Shown here in pieces: positions 51,292 through 58,978 of a stretch of DNA of 64,000 nt (the stretch's first letter is position 1; every line of letters begins with the position of its first letter). Origin of the DNA: an uncultured Psychrobacillus sp. (GTDB lineage: Bacteria > Bacillota > Bacilli > Bacillales_A > Planococcaceae). Position numbers and translations under genes: made by a program. Below the pieces are notes generated by a model. That model ran no database searches, was not told the origin of the DNA, and was given only the letters and a program-made list of their open reading frames with translations. The stretch spans positions 1-64,000 of the forward strand of contig CAKQHO010000004.1 of assembly GCA_934234185.1 (NCBI GenBank), in the 5' to 3' direction.

Positions 51292-52290
51292 ATGCATCGT
51301 TCAAATAAGCGTAAAAAAATAGTCATCATTGGCGGTGGTACTGGCTTATCTACTTTACTTCGTGGATTAAAAAAGCTACCTCTCGATATTACCGCAATCG
51401 TCACAGTAGCTGATGACGGTGGTAGCTCTGGCCGCTTACGTGATGATTATGAAATCCCGCCACCTGGCGATGTCCGAAACGTGCTTGCTGCGCTTTCTGA
51501 TGTAGAGCCACTGGTTGAGGAAATGTTTCAGTTTCGTTTTACACACTCAGCTGAGCTAGAGGGACATACGCTAGGGAATCTAATGATTACTGCACTGACC
51601 TCTATCACAGGAGATTTTGCACATGCTATTACAGAAATGAGCAAGGTGCTCAAAATTCATGGTAAGGTATTGCCGGCAGCCAATCAGCTAGTTACATTGA
51701 ATGCACAATATGAGGATAAAACAATCATTAGTGGGGAATCTAAAATACCTACCTACGGCAAGAAGATTGAAAAGGTTTTTATTACACCAGAGGATGTTAA
51801 GCCATTACCGGAAACAATTGCCAGCATTCGTCAAGCCGATATAATCGCAATCGGTCCTGGAAGCCTATATACTAGTATATTGCCAAATCTATTAGTAGAA
51901 GATATCAGACGAGCTGTTATGCAATCGAATGCCAAAAAGGTGTACATCTGCAATCTGATGACACAGGCTGGAGAAACAAATAATTACACAGCATGCGATC
52001 ATGTGGAAGCATTGATTCAGCATGTTGGTCAAAATTTCCTTGATAGCATTCTGATAAGCAATGAAGAGGTTCCGGAGAACGTGCAGTTTTTATATAAACA
52101 GGAAAAAGCATCTCCTGTAAGAATTGATATAGAGAAATTAGAAACGCTTCAAATAGAAATTGTGAAAAAAGACATTTCTGTGGTTTACAATGGAGCAGTT
52201 CGCCATGATGCTACAAAGGTTGCAAATTGGCTAATGGAATACGCAAATACACAGGCAGACACGAATCCTAAAGAAGGCAATCTCGTGTAA
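51292..52290 (+). CDS. yvcK: YvcK / gluconeogenesis factor (CofD-like fold)
   Basis: 332 residues. VIIGGGTGLSTLLRGLKKLPLDITAIVTVADDGGSSGRLR is the hallmark opening, followed by PPGDVRNVLAALSD and AIGPGSLYTSILPNLLV. The protein binds UDP-sugars and is needed for growth on gluconeogenic carbon sources and for cell-wall homeostasis in B. subtilis. Four-base gap after rapZ. Confidence 0.95.
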   Translation: MHRSNKRKKIVIIGGGTGLSTLLRGLKKLPLDITAIVTVADDGGSSGRLRDDYEIPPPGDVRNVLAALSDVEPLVEEMFQFRFTHSAELEGHTLGNLMITALTSITGDFAHAITEMSKVLKIHGKVLPAANQLVTLNAQYEDKTIISGESKIPTYGKKIEKVFITPEDVKPLPETIASIRQADIIAIGPGSLYTSILPNLLVEDIRRAVMQSNAKKVYICNLMTQAGETNNYTACDHVEALIQHVGQNFLDSILISNEEVPENVQFLYKQEKASPVRIDIEKLETLQIEIVKKDISVVYNGAVRHDATKVANWLMEYANTQADTNPKEGNLV

Positions 52291-52317
52291 TGCCCAGGAG
52301 AAAGGGGGAAACGGATC

Positions 52318-53259
52318 ATGTCGTTTGCTTCTGAGACAAAAAAAGAAATGACACAGGAGGAATCTAAGCCCTGCTGTGCTAAGTCTGAGCTTTCTGCATT
52401 AATTCGGATGAATGGTTCCTTATCTTTTAGCAATAAAATGCTAAGTTTAGACGTTCAAACAGAGAATGCTGCTATCGCAAGAAGATTATATACATTGATT
52501 AAAACTATTTATAAATATGACGTTGAGCTGCTTGTTCGTAAAAAAATGCGTTTAAAGAAAAACAACGTATACATCTGTCGTATAAGAGATGGAGCCAAGC
52601 ACTTACTGGAAGACCTACTGATTTTAAAAGAAGGCTTTGAATTTGAATATTCCATTGCTCCAGAGCTCATCAAGAAAAATTGCTGTAAGCGTGCATATCT
52701 GAGAGGTGCCTTTTTAGCAGGAGGCTCAGTGAACAACCCAGAAACCTCTTCCTACCATTTAGAGATATACTCCCTTTATAAAACGCACAGTGATGCATTG
52801 GTAGATGTGATGAATAAATTCGAATTAAATGCAAAGACCATTGAACGTAAAAAGGGTTTTGTGGCATATTTAAAGGAAGCAGAGAAAATATCCGATTTTT
52901 TAAGTATTGCTGGTGCTCACCAAGCTCTGTTAAAATTCGAGGATGTTCGTATTATACGAGATATGCGAAATAGCGTAAACCGATTGGTCAATTGTGAAAC
53001 AGCCAATCTGAACAAGACCATTAGTGCTGCTATTCGCCAAGTAGAAAATATACGATTTATCGAAAATACAATCGGCTTGGACCAGCTTCCAGAAAAATTA
53101 AAGGAAATTGCTCGCTTACGTGTAGAATACCAAGATGTTACACTAAAAGAACTAGGTGATATGGTATCTACGGGTACCGTAAGTAAATCGGGTGTCAACC
53201 ATCGTCTAAGAAAATTAGATGAAATTGCAGATGCTCTACGCAGAGGAGAAACCATTTAG
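52318..53259 (+). CDS. whiA: DNA-binding protein WhiA
   Basis: 313 residues. The N-terminal LAGLIDADG-type homing-endonuclease-like fold ([22 protein letters not shown]) lacks catalytic acids, and the C-terminal HTH reads [29 protein letters not shown]. WhiA affects cell division and chromosome segregation in Bacillus and sporulation in Streptomyces. AAAGGGGGA precedes the ATG. Confidence 0.95.
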   Translation: MSFASETKKEMTQEESKPCCAKSELSALIRMNGSLSFSNKMLSLDVQTENAAIARRLYTLIKTIYKYDVELLVRKKMRLKKNNVYICRIRDGAKHLLEDLLILKEGFEFEYSIAPELIKKNCCKRAYLRGAFLAGGSVNNPETSSYHLEIYSLYKTHSDALVDVMNKFELNAKTIERKKGFVAYLKEAEKISDFLSIAGAHQALLKFEDVRIIRDMRNSVNRLVNCETANLNKTISAAIRQVENIRFIENTIGLDQLPEKLKEIARLRVEYQDVTLKELGDMVSTGTVSKSGVNHRLRKLDEIADALRRGETI

Positions 53260-53279
53260 AGAAAGAGGCTGATAGGATA

Positions 53280-53537
53280 ATGATGGAGCAACAGGTGGAG
53301 GTAAAATTACAATCAGGTTTACAAGCAAGACAAGCTGCACTTTTCGTTCAAGAGGCTAACCGCTATATTGCGGACGTTTTCCTTGAAAAAGACGATAAAA
53401 AAGTAAACGCCAAAAGTATTATGGGTATTATGAGCCTAGCAATCGGCAAAGGCGCAACCATAACCCTAAGCGCAGAAGGCTCCGACGAGGATGAAGCAGT
53501 AGAAGCCCTGGCAAAATTCATTACAAATAAAGACTAA
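53280..53537 (+). CDS. crh: Catabolite repression HPr-like protein Crh
   Basis: 85 residues of the HPr fold. Position 15 is Gln in place of the phosphorylatable His of HPr, and Ser46 is present in AKSIMGIMSL. That is the definition of Crh: it can be phosphorylated by HprK (gene at 37153) but not by enzyme I, and then serves CcpA. The first of two ATGs is used so that Gln falls at residue 15. Confidence 0.94.
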   Translation: MMEQQVEVKLQSGLQARQAALFVQEANRYIADVFLEKDDKKVNAKSIMGIMSLAIGKGATITLSAEGSDEDEAVEALAKFITNKD

Positions 53538-53542
53538 TTCTT

Positions 53543-53574
53543 AGCTGTCCCTTCCATAGAGGACAGCTTTTTTC
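53543..53574 (+). terminator. Intrinsic terminator after crh
   Basis: AGCTGTCC at 53543-53550 and GGACAGCT at 53561-53568, followed by TTTTTC. Confidence 0.88.
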
Positions 53575-53650
53575 TTTTTAAGGCATGCTTCGTTAGTTCG
53601 TGCTCCTAAATTGTATGGTTTCTTAGGCTAAGACAAGATCAATCTTAAAA

Positions 53651-53684
53651 ACAAATAAAAAACCCAAGAGATTTCTCTCTTGGA
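53651..53684 (-). terminator. Intrinsic terminator of clpP
   Basis: On the minus strand CCAAGAGA-GAAA-TCTCTTGG is followed by GTTTTTTATTTG. Confidence 0.9.
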
Positions 53685-53696
53685 TTCATTCAACTA

Positions 53697-54290
53697 TTAT
53701 TTTTTTATATCATTGCGTTCCAAAATTTTATCAATTAGACCGTATTCTTTCGCACGCTCTGCAGTCATGAAGTTATCGCGGTCTGTGTCTCTCGAAACGA
53801 TTTCGATTGGTTGACCAGTGCTTTCTGCCATGATGTGGTTTAATTTGTCACGTAGGAACAAGATGCGTTTTGCAGCGATCTCGATTTCTGTTGCTTGCCC
53901 TTGTGCTCCGCCAAGTGGTTGATGAATCATAACCTCTGCGTTAGGAAGTGCGTAGCGTTTTCCTTTTGCTCCAGCAGTTAGAAGGAATGCACCCATGGAT
54001 GCAGCCATACCGATACAAATTGTTTGTACATCTGGCTTGATGAATTGCATAGTGTCATAGATTGCCATACCAGCAGTTATACTTCCGCCAGGGCTGTTGA
54101 TGTAGATAGAGATATCCTTTTCTGGATCCTCTGCTTCTAGGAATAATAATTGAGCAACGATAGAGTTAGCCACGTTGTCATCAATTGCGCTTCCTAGCAT
54201 GATAATACGATCTTTTAATAATCGTGAGTAGATGTCGTAGGCACGTTCTCCACGATTTGTTTGTTCAATAACTGTAGGTATTAAATTCAT
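53697..54290 (-). CDS. clpP: ATP-dependent Clp protease proteolytic subunit
   Basis: 197 residues. The catalytic triad falls at Ser98 (MAASMGA), His123 (MIHQPLGG) and Asp172, as in B. subtilis ClpP. The N-terminal axial-loop sequence [21 protein letters not shown] is intact. It forms the tetradecameric protease used by ClpX/ClpC/ClpE. AAGGAGG precedes the ATG, and a CtsR box lies over its promoter. It is the last chromosomal gene before the element. Confidence 0.97.
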   Translation of the reverse strand: MNLIPTVIEQTNRGERAYDIYSRLLKDRIIMLGSAIDDNVANSIVAQLLFLEAEDPEKDISIYINSPGGSITAGMAIYDTMQFIKPDVQTICIGMAASMGAFLLTAGAKGKRYALPNAEVMIHQPLGGAQGQATEIEIAAKRILFLRDKLNHIMAESTGQPIEIVSRDTDRDNFMTAERAKEYGLIDKILERNDIKK

Positions 54291-54355
54291 CCTGTTTTGC
54301 CTCCTTAAAGGTGGTTATAGATTTGCTTGCTAAGTTATTCCTTAGCTGTAACTTT

Positions 54356-54386
54356 ATCATACACATAATGGTCAAGGAAGGTCAAA
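54356..54386 (-). promoter_or_regulatory. clpP promoter with overlapping CtsR operator
   Basis: GGTCAAG-GAA-GGTCAAA at 54370-54386 differs at one position from the CtsR heptad repeat. On the minus strand its TTGACC serves as -35, with TATGAT (54356-54361) 18 bases further, so bound CtsR would block the promoter. Confidence 0.8.
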
Positions 54387-54407
54387 TATTAAGCTTGAAA
54401 AAGTCCC

Positions 54408-54436
54408 TTGAATTAATTTCTATACATTTGTATAAT
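54408..54436 (+). promoter_or_regulatory. Strong sigma-A promoter of the interrupted tRNA gene
   Basis: TTGAAT, 17 bases, TATAAT; transcription would start about 7 bases before the tRNA 5' end at 54450. It now points into the integrated element. Confidence 0.75.
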
Positions 54437-54449
54437 AGTAAAGTCTCTT

Positions 54450-54475
54450 GCCCCTGTAGTTTAATGGATATGACG
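54450..54475 (+). pseudogene. 5' fragment of a tRNA gene (probably tRNA-Arg) at the attL junction
   Basis: GCCCCTG-TA-GTTTAATGGATA reads as an acceptor 5' strand and D-arm typical of Arg tRNAs. The following bases do not supply an anticodon arm, a GGTTCGA T-loop or the pairing CAGGGGC, so the tRNA is cut near the D-arm/anticodon boundary. The rest should lie at the element's far end, outside the window. The isotype is inferred from the D-loop and from memory of a tRNA-Arg near clpP in Bacillus. Confidence 0.6.
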
Positions 54476-54638
54476 CGGCAAGATTGCGATGGGCAATCGC
54501 TATAAAACCGGTCGTACTGCGATAGCGCAGCGATACCTACGTAGTATTCTTTCGCTTAAAATACTACGTAAGAATATGACGTAACCTCCAATACCTCCGT
54601 TGATTCGCGTAATAACGAATTGGACGGGGGTTTTTATA
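54476..54638. other. attL-int interval with nested inverted repeats
   Basis: Short inverted repeats follow one another: GATTGC-GATGG-GCAATC (54483-54499), CTGCG-ATAG-CGCAG (54517-54530), and a perfect TACGTAGTAT (54538-54547) with its complement at 54561-54570. Such clusters suit recombinase or excisionase arm sites. The last hairpin, at 54594-54630, is listed separately. Confidence 0.5.
54594..54630 (+). promoter_or_regulatory. Terminator-like hairpin that contains the integrase ribosome site
   Basis: CCTCCGTTGATTCG at 54594-54607 pairs with the arm 54616-54630 over an eight-base loop (one bulge, some G-T pairs) and is followed by TTTTTATATT. The GGGGG at the foot of the right arm is the ribosome site of the TTG start at 54639, so the structure could both stop transcripts and hide the start. 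Confidence 0.6.
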
Positions 54639-55604
54639 TTGTCACGAAAATCAATACAGAAGTCGTTGGTAAACGAAATCAATAGGGCGGTAGGAAGAGA
54701 AGATAAGGTGAGTGCCGTTTCCTTTGTGGATGCCATTGATACGTTTATTAATAACGGAGAAATAAAAGGACTCTCTGAACGTACATTATTCACTTATAAC
54801 CACGAATTAAAACGTCTAAACTTGCATTTTATTAAAAACGGTGTAGACACGTCGGACATACTTAATATTCGGGAGTCACATTACGAACAGTTTGTAACTG
54901 ATTTGCTTAAAGCAGGGTACGCGAGAACTACGATAGGTATGCGTCTTCAGACGGCCAAGATTCTTGGGAACTTTTGTGTCCGTAAGGGTTATATACCTAA
55001 GAATTACGCGGCGGAGGTGCCATCATTAAAGGTGAGAAAAAAGGTTGGCGATACTTTTACAAAGTCGCAACTTAAGCGTATCTTGGCTTCTCCTGATGTT
55101 ACTACCTTTGAAGGTTTACGTGACTTAACGATGATGTTGGTATTTTCTGATACAGGCATTCGGTTGAGCGAATTGCAAGCCATCAAAATTAAAGATATTG
55201 TATTCTCTGACAATGCTTTAAATGTTCAACGTACAAAGAACGGCTATGCCCGGCGTATTCCACTTACAAAGCGTTTAGGAGACGTTTTAAGGCTCTATCT
55301 ACAAGTCAGAGGTGTGGAAGATGCAAATGACTTACTCTTTGTTAAATCGGATAATACGGGCATTTCTCAAGTGACTATACAGTTTCAGATACGTGAACAT
55401 GGACGTAGAAGCGGTGTTATTAAACAAGTCCAATGTAGCCCTCACGTATTCCGTAGAACATTTGCTAAGTTTAAGATACAGGCAGGGGTAGACATATTTA
55501 CTTTACAAGCACTAATGGGTCACAGTGACATAGGAGAGTTGCGTAATTACGTCGCTGTTTATTCTACTGATTTAGATGCCGCGATAGAAAAGGGGATAGA
55601 TTAA
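54639..55604 (+). CDS. int: Tyrosine recombinase (element integrase)
   Basis: 321 residues. An N-terminal SAM-like core-binding domain (SVSFVDAIDTFINN...LSERTLFTYNHELKRLNLHF) precedes the catalytic domain with Arg in DTGIRLSELQAIK, Lys in VQRTKNGYARRIPL, HVFRRTFAKF (HxxR), MGHSDIGELRNY and the nucleophile Tyr in the RNYVAVYS segment. Start TTG 54639 with GGGGG eight bases upstream. Adjacent to the disrupted tRNA, so it is the likely integrase of the element. Confidence 0.9.
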   Translation: MSRKSIQKSLVNEINRAVGREDKVSAVSFVDAIDTFINNGEIKGLSERTLFTYNHELKRLNLHFIKNGVDTSDILNIRESHYEQFVTDLLKAGYARTTIGMRLQTAKILGNFCVRKGYIPKNYAAEVPSLKVRKKVGDTFTKSQLKRILASPDVTTFEGLRDLTMMLVFSDTGIRLSELQAIKIKDIVFSDNALNVQRTKNGYARRIPLTKRLGDVLRLYLQVRGVEDANDLLFVKSDNTGISQVTIQFQIREHGRRSGVIKQVQCSPHVFRRTFAKFKIQAGVDIFTLQALMGHSDIGELRNYVAVYSTDLDAAIEKGID

Positions 55605-55631
55605 TTTAGATTCAAAATAAAAGAAAATTTT

Positions 55632-55668
55632 AAAATGAGCTTGGATATAATTTTTCAAGCTCATTTTT
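55632..55668. terminator. Bidirectional terminator between int and the minus-strand regulator genes
   Basis: AAAATGAGCTTG at 55632-55643 pairs with CAAGCTCATTTT at 55656-55667; T-run on the plus strand and, by symmetry, on the minus strand. Confidence 0.85.
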
Positions 55669-55686
55669 ATATGCTTTTATAGGAGC

Positions 55687-55923
55687 TCACTTTTTCAAAT
55701 TTTTTATTATATCTTCATTCCACATTAAAAATTGCCAGGTGCGTTTAGCGTATCCTCCATATCCATTATCTTTTTGGCTTATTTCAGCAAATTGCTTGCC
55801 TAATTCTGTTAAAACCCACTTACCTGGTTCGCCGTTGATGTAACCATTTTCTTTCAATAACAAGTTTACCTCTCTTGATGTAATACCTAAAACTGTTCCA
55901 AGCATCTTGGCAGACATATTCAT
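55687..55923 (-). CDS. Small protein with winged-helix-like pattern
   Basis: 78 residues from ATG 55923 (AGGAGGG seven bases upstream; the longer frame is not used). SAKMLGTVLGITSREVNLLLKENGYI then GKWVLTELGKQFAE resembles the C-terminal DNA-binding part of phage antirepressor/KilA-type proteins, where a helix pair is followed by a W-x-LT-x-LG hairpin. It follows the Cro/CI-like gene and may be its antagonist or an excisionase. No firm family assignment. Confidence 0.55.
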   Translation of the reverse strand: MNMSAKMLGTVLGITSREVNLLLKENGYINGEPGKWVLTELGKQFAEISQKDNGYGGYAKRTWQFLMWNEDIIKNLKK

Positions 55924-55985
55924 GTATTTCCCTCCTCTTCTAAATTTGCAGTACTCAAGCTTCAATTTAAAATAGCTGATTTCTC

Positions 55986-56219
55986 TTATTCTACGATAAA
56001 AATATCCTCGACTGCATACTTCTTAGGGCGTTCCTTTTCGATACTGATTTGATTTAAGACGGAGAGAATGGAAACGATATTTCCTAAACTGATTGATTTG
56101 CTACTGCCATTCACCATGTCTCTTATAGTTCCTGGACGGATCTTCGATTCTACTGCTAATTTGTTAATCGTTATATCGAGTTCTTTTAGCGTATGTCCTA
56201 AAGTGAATTTAACTTCCAT
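55986..56219 (-). CDS. Cro/CI-type HTH regulator
   Basis: 77 residues. LKELDITINKLAVESKIRPGTIRDMVNGSSKSISLGNIVSILSVLNQI is an XRE-family helix-turn-helix of the short HTH_26 kind. The start at ATG 56219 has GGGAGG eight bases upstream. Divergent from the FtsK-like operon, so it is a good candidate repressor of the transfer genes. Confidence 0.8.
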   Translation of the reverse strand: MEVKFTLGHTLKELDITINKLAVESKIRPGTIRDMVNGSSKSISLGNIVSILSVLNQISIEKERPKKYAVEDIFIVE

Positions 56220-56289
56220 CCCCGTTACCTCCCTATTTATTTCCATTATAGCGTATGGACAAGCTAAATAAATATGACGAAAATTGTAA

Positions 56290-56302
56290 TACTTTTAAAG
56301 TA
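56290..56302. promoter_or_regulatory. Palindromic operator candidate between the regulator and the transfer genes
   Basis: TACTTTTAAAGTA is a perfect palindrome around a central T; AAAGTA recurs just downstream (AAAGTACGATAT at 56311). It lies in the 273-base divergent interval, so the 56219 regulator may bind here. Confidence 0.4.
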
Positions 56303-56492
56303 GTACGAATAAAGTACGATATAAACAATTCCAGATGACGGTCCTGTTCGATTTCTACGTTGGAATCGGATTAGGTAACGGTTAATACTTACCTATACAA
56401 CGCCTGCAACACGATTTTTCTACTTCCAGTTAGGCGCAACTCTTACTACGTAAGATAACCGTCTGTGGCGATAACTTTAAGGAGGGGTATCG

Positions 56493-57854
56493 ATGTTATT
56501 CGAGGTGATAACGACTTCACTTATGGGAGGGATAGCGCTAAATGCGTTTGTGAAAAGGAAGGGATTAGTTACGAATGATTCGGGGAAAATTCAGCGGATC
56601 ATTTCACTTAGCGGATTAAACGTTCGCGATGGGAAAGACGTACTCACTACGCAACTTATACGTAAAAAGCAATACGAGTGGGGCTGGGAGTATTCTTATC
56701 GCATCCCGTTAGGGCGTAGCTACGAGGACTATCTCGCTAAACAGCGCGTCCTCGAGGATGGACTAAACAATCGACGCCAGCGGATAACATTTGCGGACTT
56801 GAAGGCGTTGCAGCTAGACGGCAATATCATCGAGAATTTAAAAAACTTATGGACTAATAAGTTGACTGAACGGAAGGAAATCGAGATTATATTCGATGGA
56901 TTGCTTAAAATACGCGTCTATAACGAGCCATTACCTTCGGAGGTGCCGTATGTACCTGGCGCTAATTGGAGCGTACCTATTGGCGTTACTCGCGATAGGA
57001 ATACGTTTAAATTCCACGACTTCGAGCGTATTCCTCATGTGGTCTTAGGTGGCGCTACTAGATACGGTAAATCAAACTTTATCAATACGATGATTACGAG
57101 CTTGCTGCAGAGTAATCCCGATCATTTACGTTTACATCTTATCGATTTAAAGGGCGGTGTAGAGTTATGCGATTACGAGAACATACAACAGACGGTATCT
57201 ATTGCTTACGAGCCGGAAGAAGCCTTAAATACTCTACGCACTGCCTACGAGGAAATGAGGGAGTTACAGATGCGTTTACGTGTACTAGGGAAGAAGAACG
57301 TCCAGGAGGCAGGTATTAAGGAACGCCATTTCGTGATTATCGACGAAGTTGGCGAACTAAATCCGAGTGAAGCGGTAACTCGTGAGGAAAAATCTCTTAA
57401 ACTTGAATGTCAGACGTTAATGAGTCAGATTGCTAGATTAGGCGCAGGATTAGGCTTCAGACAGATTCTTGCTACGCAATATCCGACTGGCGATTGTATA
57501 CCGCGTCAGTGTAAGCAAAATAGCGATGCGAAGATAGCTTTTCGAGTACAATCGGCTACTGCGTCAAGGGTCGTATTAGACGAAAGTGGTGCCGAGTTAT
57601 TGCCGCAAATTAAAGGTCGTGCTATCTATCAAACGGCTGATAAGCGAGAGATACTGCAAACGCCTCTTATTACTACCGAGATTATTCAAGGAACGATTAG
57701 GCCTTACATCGCAGAGAAGGAGGCTAAGGCGATTGATAAAGAAATCACTAGACCAACGCGACGAGAAGATACTGCTGGCGCTCAAAAAGTGGGACTTTCT
57801 AACGCGGGACCAGTTACAGACGTACTTCAAGTTAGGTTCGATACGGAATACTAA
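56493..57854 (+). CDS. FtsK/SpoIIIE (TcpA-like) DNA translocase
   Basis: 453 residues. Walker A is GGATRYGKS at 186-194 (HVVLGGATRYGKSNFINTMITSLL) and Walker B is VIIDE at 281-285, with LMSQIARLGAGLGFRQILATQ as the sensor segment. It is shorter than chromosomal FtsK and lacks a gamma domain, as in conjugative coupling proteins. It has a weak N-terminal hydrophobic stretch (residues 5-20) and AAGGAGGGG before the ATG. Likely pumps element DNA during transfer. Confidence 0.87.
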   Translation: MLFEVITTSLMGGIALNAFVKRKGLVTNDSGKIQRIISLSGLNVRDGKDVLTTQLIRKKQYEWGWEYSYRIPLGRSYEDYLAKQRVLEDGLNNRRQRITFADLKALQLDGNIIENLKNLWTNKLTERKEIEIIFDGLLKIRVYNEPLPSEVPYVPGANWSVPIGVTRDRNTFKFHDFERIPHVVLGGATRYGKSNFINTMITSLLQSNPDHLRLHLIDLKGGVELCDYENIQQTVSIAYEPEEALNTLRTAYEEMRELQMRLRVLGKKNVQEAGIKERHFVIIDEVGELNPSEAVTREEKSLKLECQTLMSQIARLGAGLGFRQILATQYPTGDCIPRQCKQNSDAKIAFRVQSATASRVVLDESGAELLPQIKGRAIYQTADKREILQTPLITTEIIQGTIRPYIAEKEAKAIDKEITRPTRREDTAGAQKVGLSNAGPVTDVLQVRFDTEY

Positions 57855-58335
57855 TAGAGTCCTAAAGGAGCTATCACCGTATCTTTTATCGATTCGAGAC
57901 GGCTATCAGACGATTTATTATCTAAATAACGAGGGTAGAGCTTATGTCGATTGCTCTAAAATCCGCAAGAAAGCATCCAACGTAAAACATACCGTCATGC
58001 GTAACCAGTTCTGGCTACATAACGGCTGTCCTCCCGACTGGAAGAACGAAGTTAAAGTCACGGATGGGAAGGTTAAAGCGGTAGTAGATGCGATGTTTAC
58101 GAAGAGTTTGCAAACGCATTTCCTCGAAGTGGACCACGCACAGATCATGCGAGAGAATAGGGCGAAGATAGGGCGATTTAAGGAGTTTTACGAGCGAGGT
58201 CTTATCGAAAAGACGCTTGGACACTTTCCAATCGTTGTGTGGCTTACCACAACGGAACATAGGCGTAGACAATTGGAGGAAGCGTCGAAGGTCTTGCCGC
58301 GCTTTAGAGTATACACGTTAGAGGATTTACGATAA
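57733..58335 (+). CDS. Replication-relaxation family protein
   Basis: About 200 residues. RDEKILLALKKWDFLTRDQLQTYFKLG is a winged-helix opening typical of the Replic_Relax family, followed by YYLNNEGRAYV and the VDAMF...HFLEVDHAQ segment like its nuclease-fold core. The start is TTG 57733, with GGAGG nine bases upstream, giving a 122-base overlap in another frame with the FtsK-like gene. Such proteins accompany FtsK-like genes on plasmids and ICEs and are thought to act in replication or transfer initiation. Confidence 0.75.
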   Translation: MIKKSLDQRDEKILLALKKWDFLTRDQLQTYFKLGSIRNTNRVLKELSPYLLSIRDGYQTIYYLNNEGRAYVDCSKIRKKASNVKHTVMRNQFWLHNGCPPDWKNEVKVTDGKVKAVVDAMFTKSLQTHFLEVDHAQIMRENRAKIGRFKEFYERGLIEKTLGHFPIVVWLTTTEHRRRQLEEASKVLPRFRVYTLEDLR

Positions 58336-58350
58336 AAGGGAGGAAATCGA

Positions 58351-58875
58351 ATGTTTAACCGTAAGCATAAAATCGAGGTCGTACCGGAATCCGAATATAC
58401 GGACTTCAGCCATCGCGTACCAGGTGACGCATATGCAACGAGAAAGACGGTCGCAATAGCGGCTACGGTGCCTGCAGCGGTAAGTATCGGATTATTAGCG
58501 CATAGGCTGTCGGAAGGAAACGCAAGTGCCGAGCAAGCCATAACGGCTTCAGCGCCAATAGTCGAGCAGGCTCCGATTTTCGCTCCGCAGTATGCTCCGA
58601 TACAGACGTCTAATTACGATATGATACCGACGGGATTTGTCGCTGATAAGTCGTTGGAGATGTTAGCTAACGTACTGGATCCTGTTATTCAGATACTCGT
58701 AGCGATTAGCTTTCCGATTGCTAGCGTAATCATGATAGGCGCGTGTTTCTTCTTTATGTTCGGCAATAGCGAGAAGGCATGGTCGATGATTATGAACGCA
58801 GGACTCGGCTATGTTTTAATTCAACTATCGCCTCTATTCCTCGATATTCTGCGCAAAGTAGGCGAAGCGGTATGA
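58351..58875 (+). CDS. Small multi-pass membrane protein of the transfer module
   Basis: 174 residues with a hydrophobic segment at about 33-51 (TVAIAATVPAAVSIGLLAH), an Ala/Pro-rich loop, and two C-terminal helices at about 112-136 (PVIQILVAISFPIASVIMIGACFFF) and 146-166. The two closely spaced C-terminal helices recall VirB2/TrbC-type pilins or T4SS membrane subunits, but no sequence signature confirms it. GGGAGG precedes the ATG. Confidence 0.65.
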   Translation: MFNRKHKIEVVPESEYTDFSHRVPGDAYATRKTVAIAATVPAAVSIGLLAHRLSEGNASAEQAITASAPIVEQAPIFAPQYAPIQTSNYDMIPTGFVADKSLEMLANVLDPVIQILVAISFPIASVIMIGACFFFMFGNSEKAWSMIMNAGLGYVLIQLSPLFLDILRKVGEAV

Positions 58876-58978
58876 CGATTAGCTAACGAAAAGTTAATGA
58901 AGCCCTAACGGACAGTAATTTTTGCGGTGTATTAGTTTTAGTATATTGCTAGAATTTGAATTAAAGGGAGGGATGATT

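Noticed and set aside
54450..54525. Complete tRNA gene
   Set aside because: No anticodon stem, T-loop GGTTCGA or acceptor 3' strand can be found after the D-arm.
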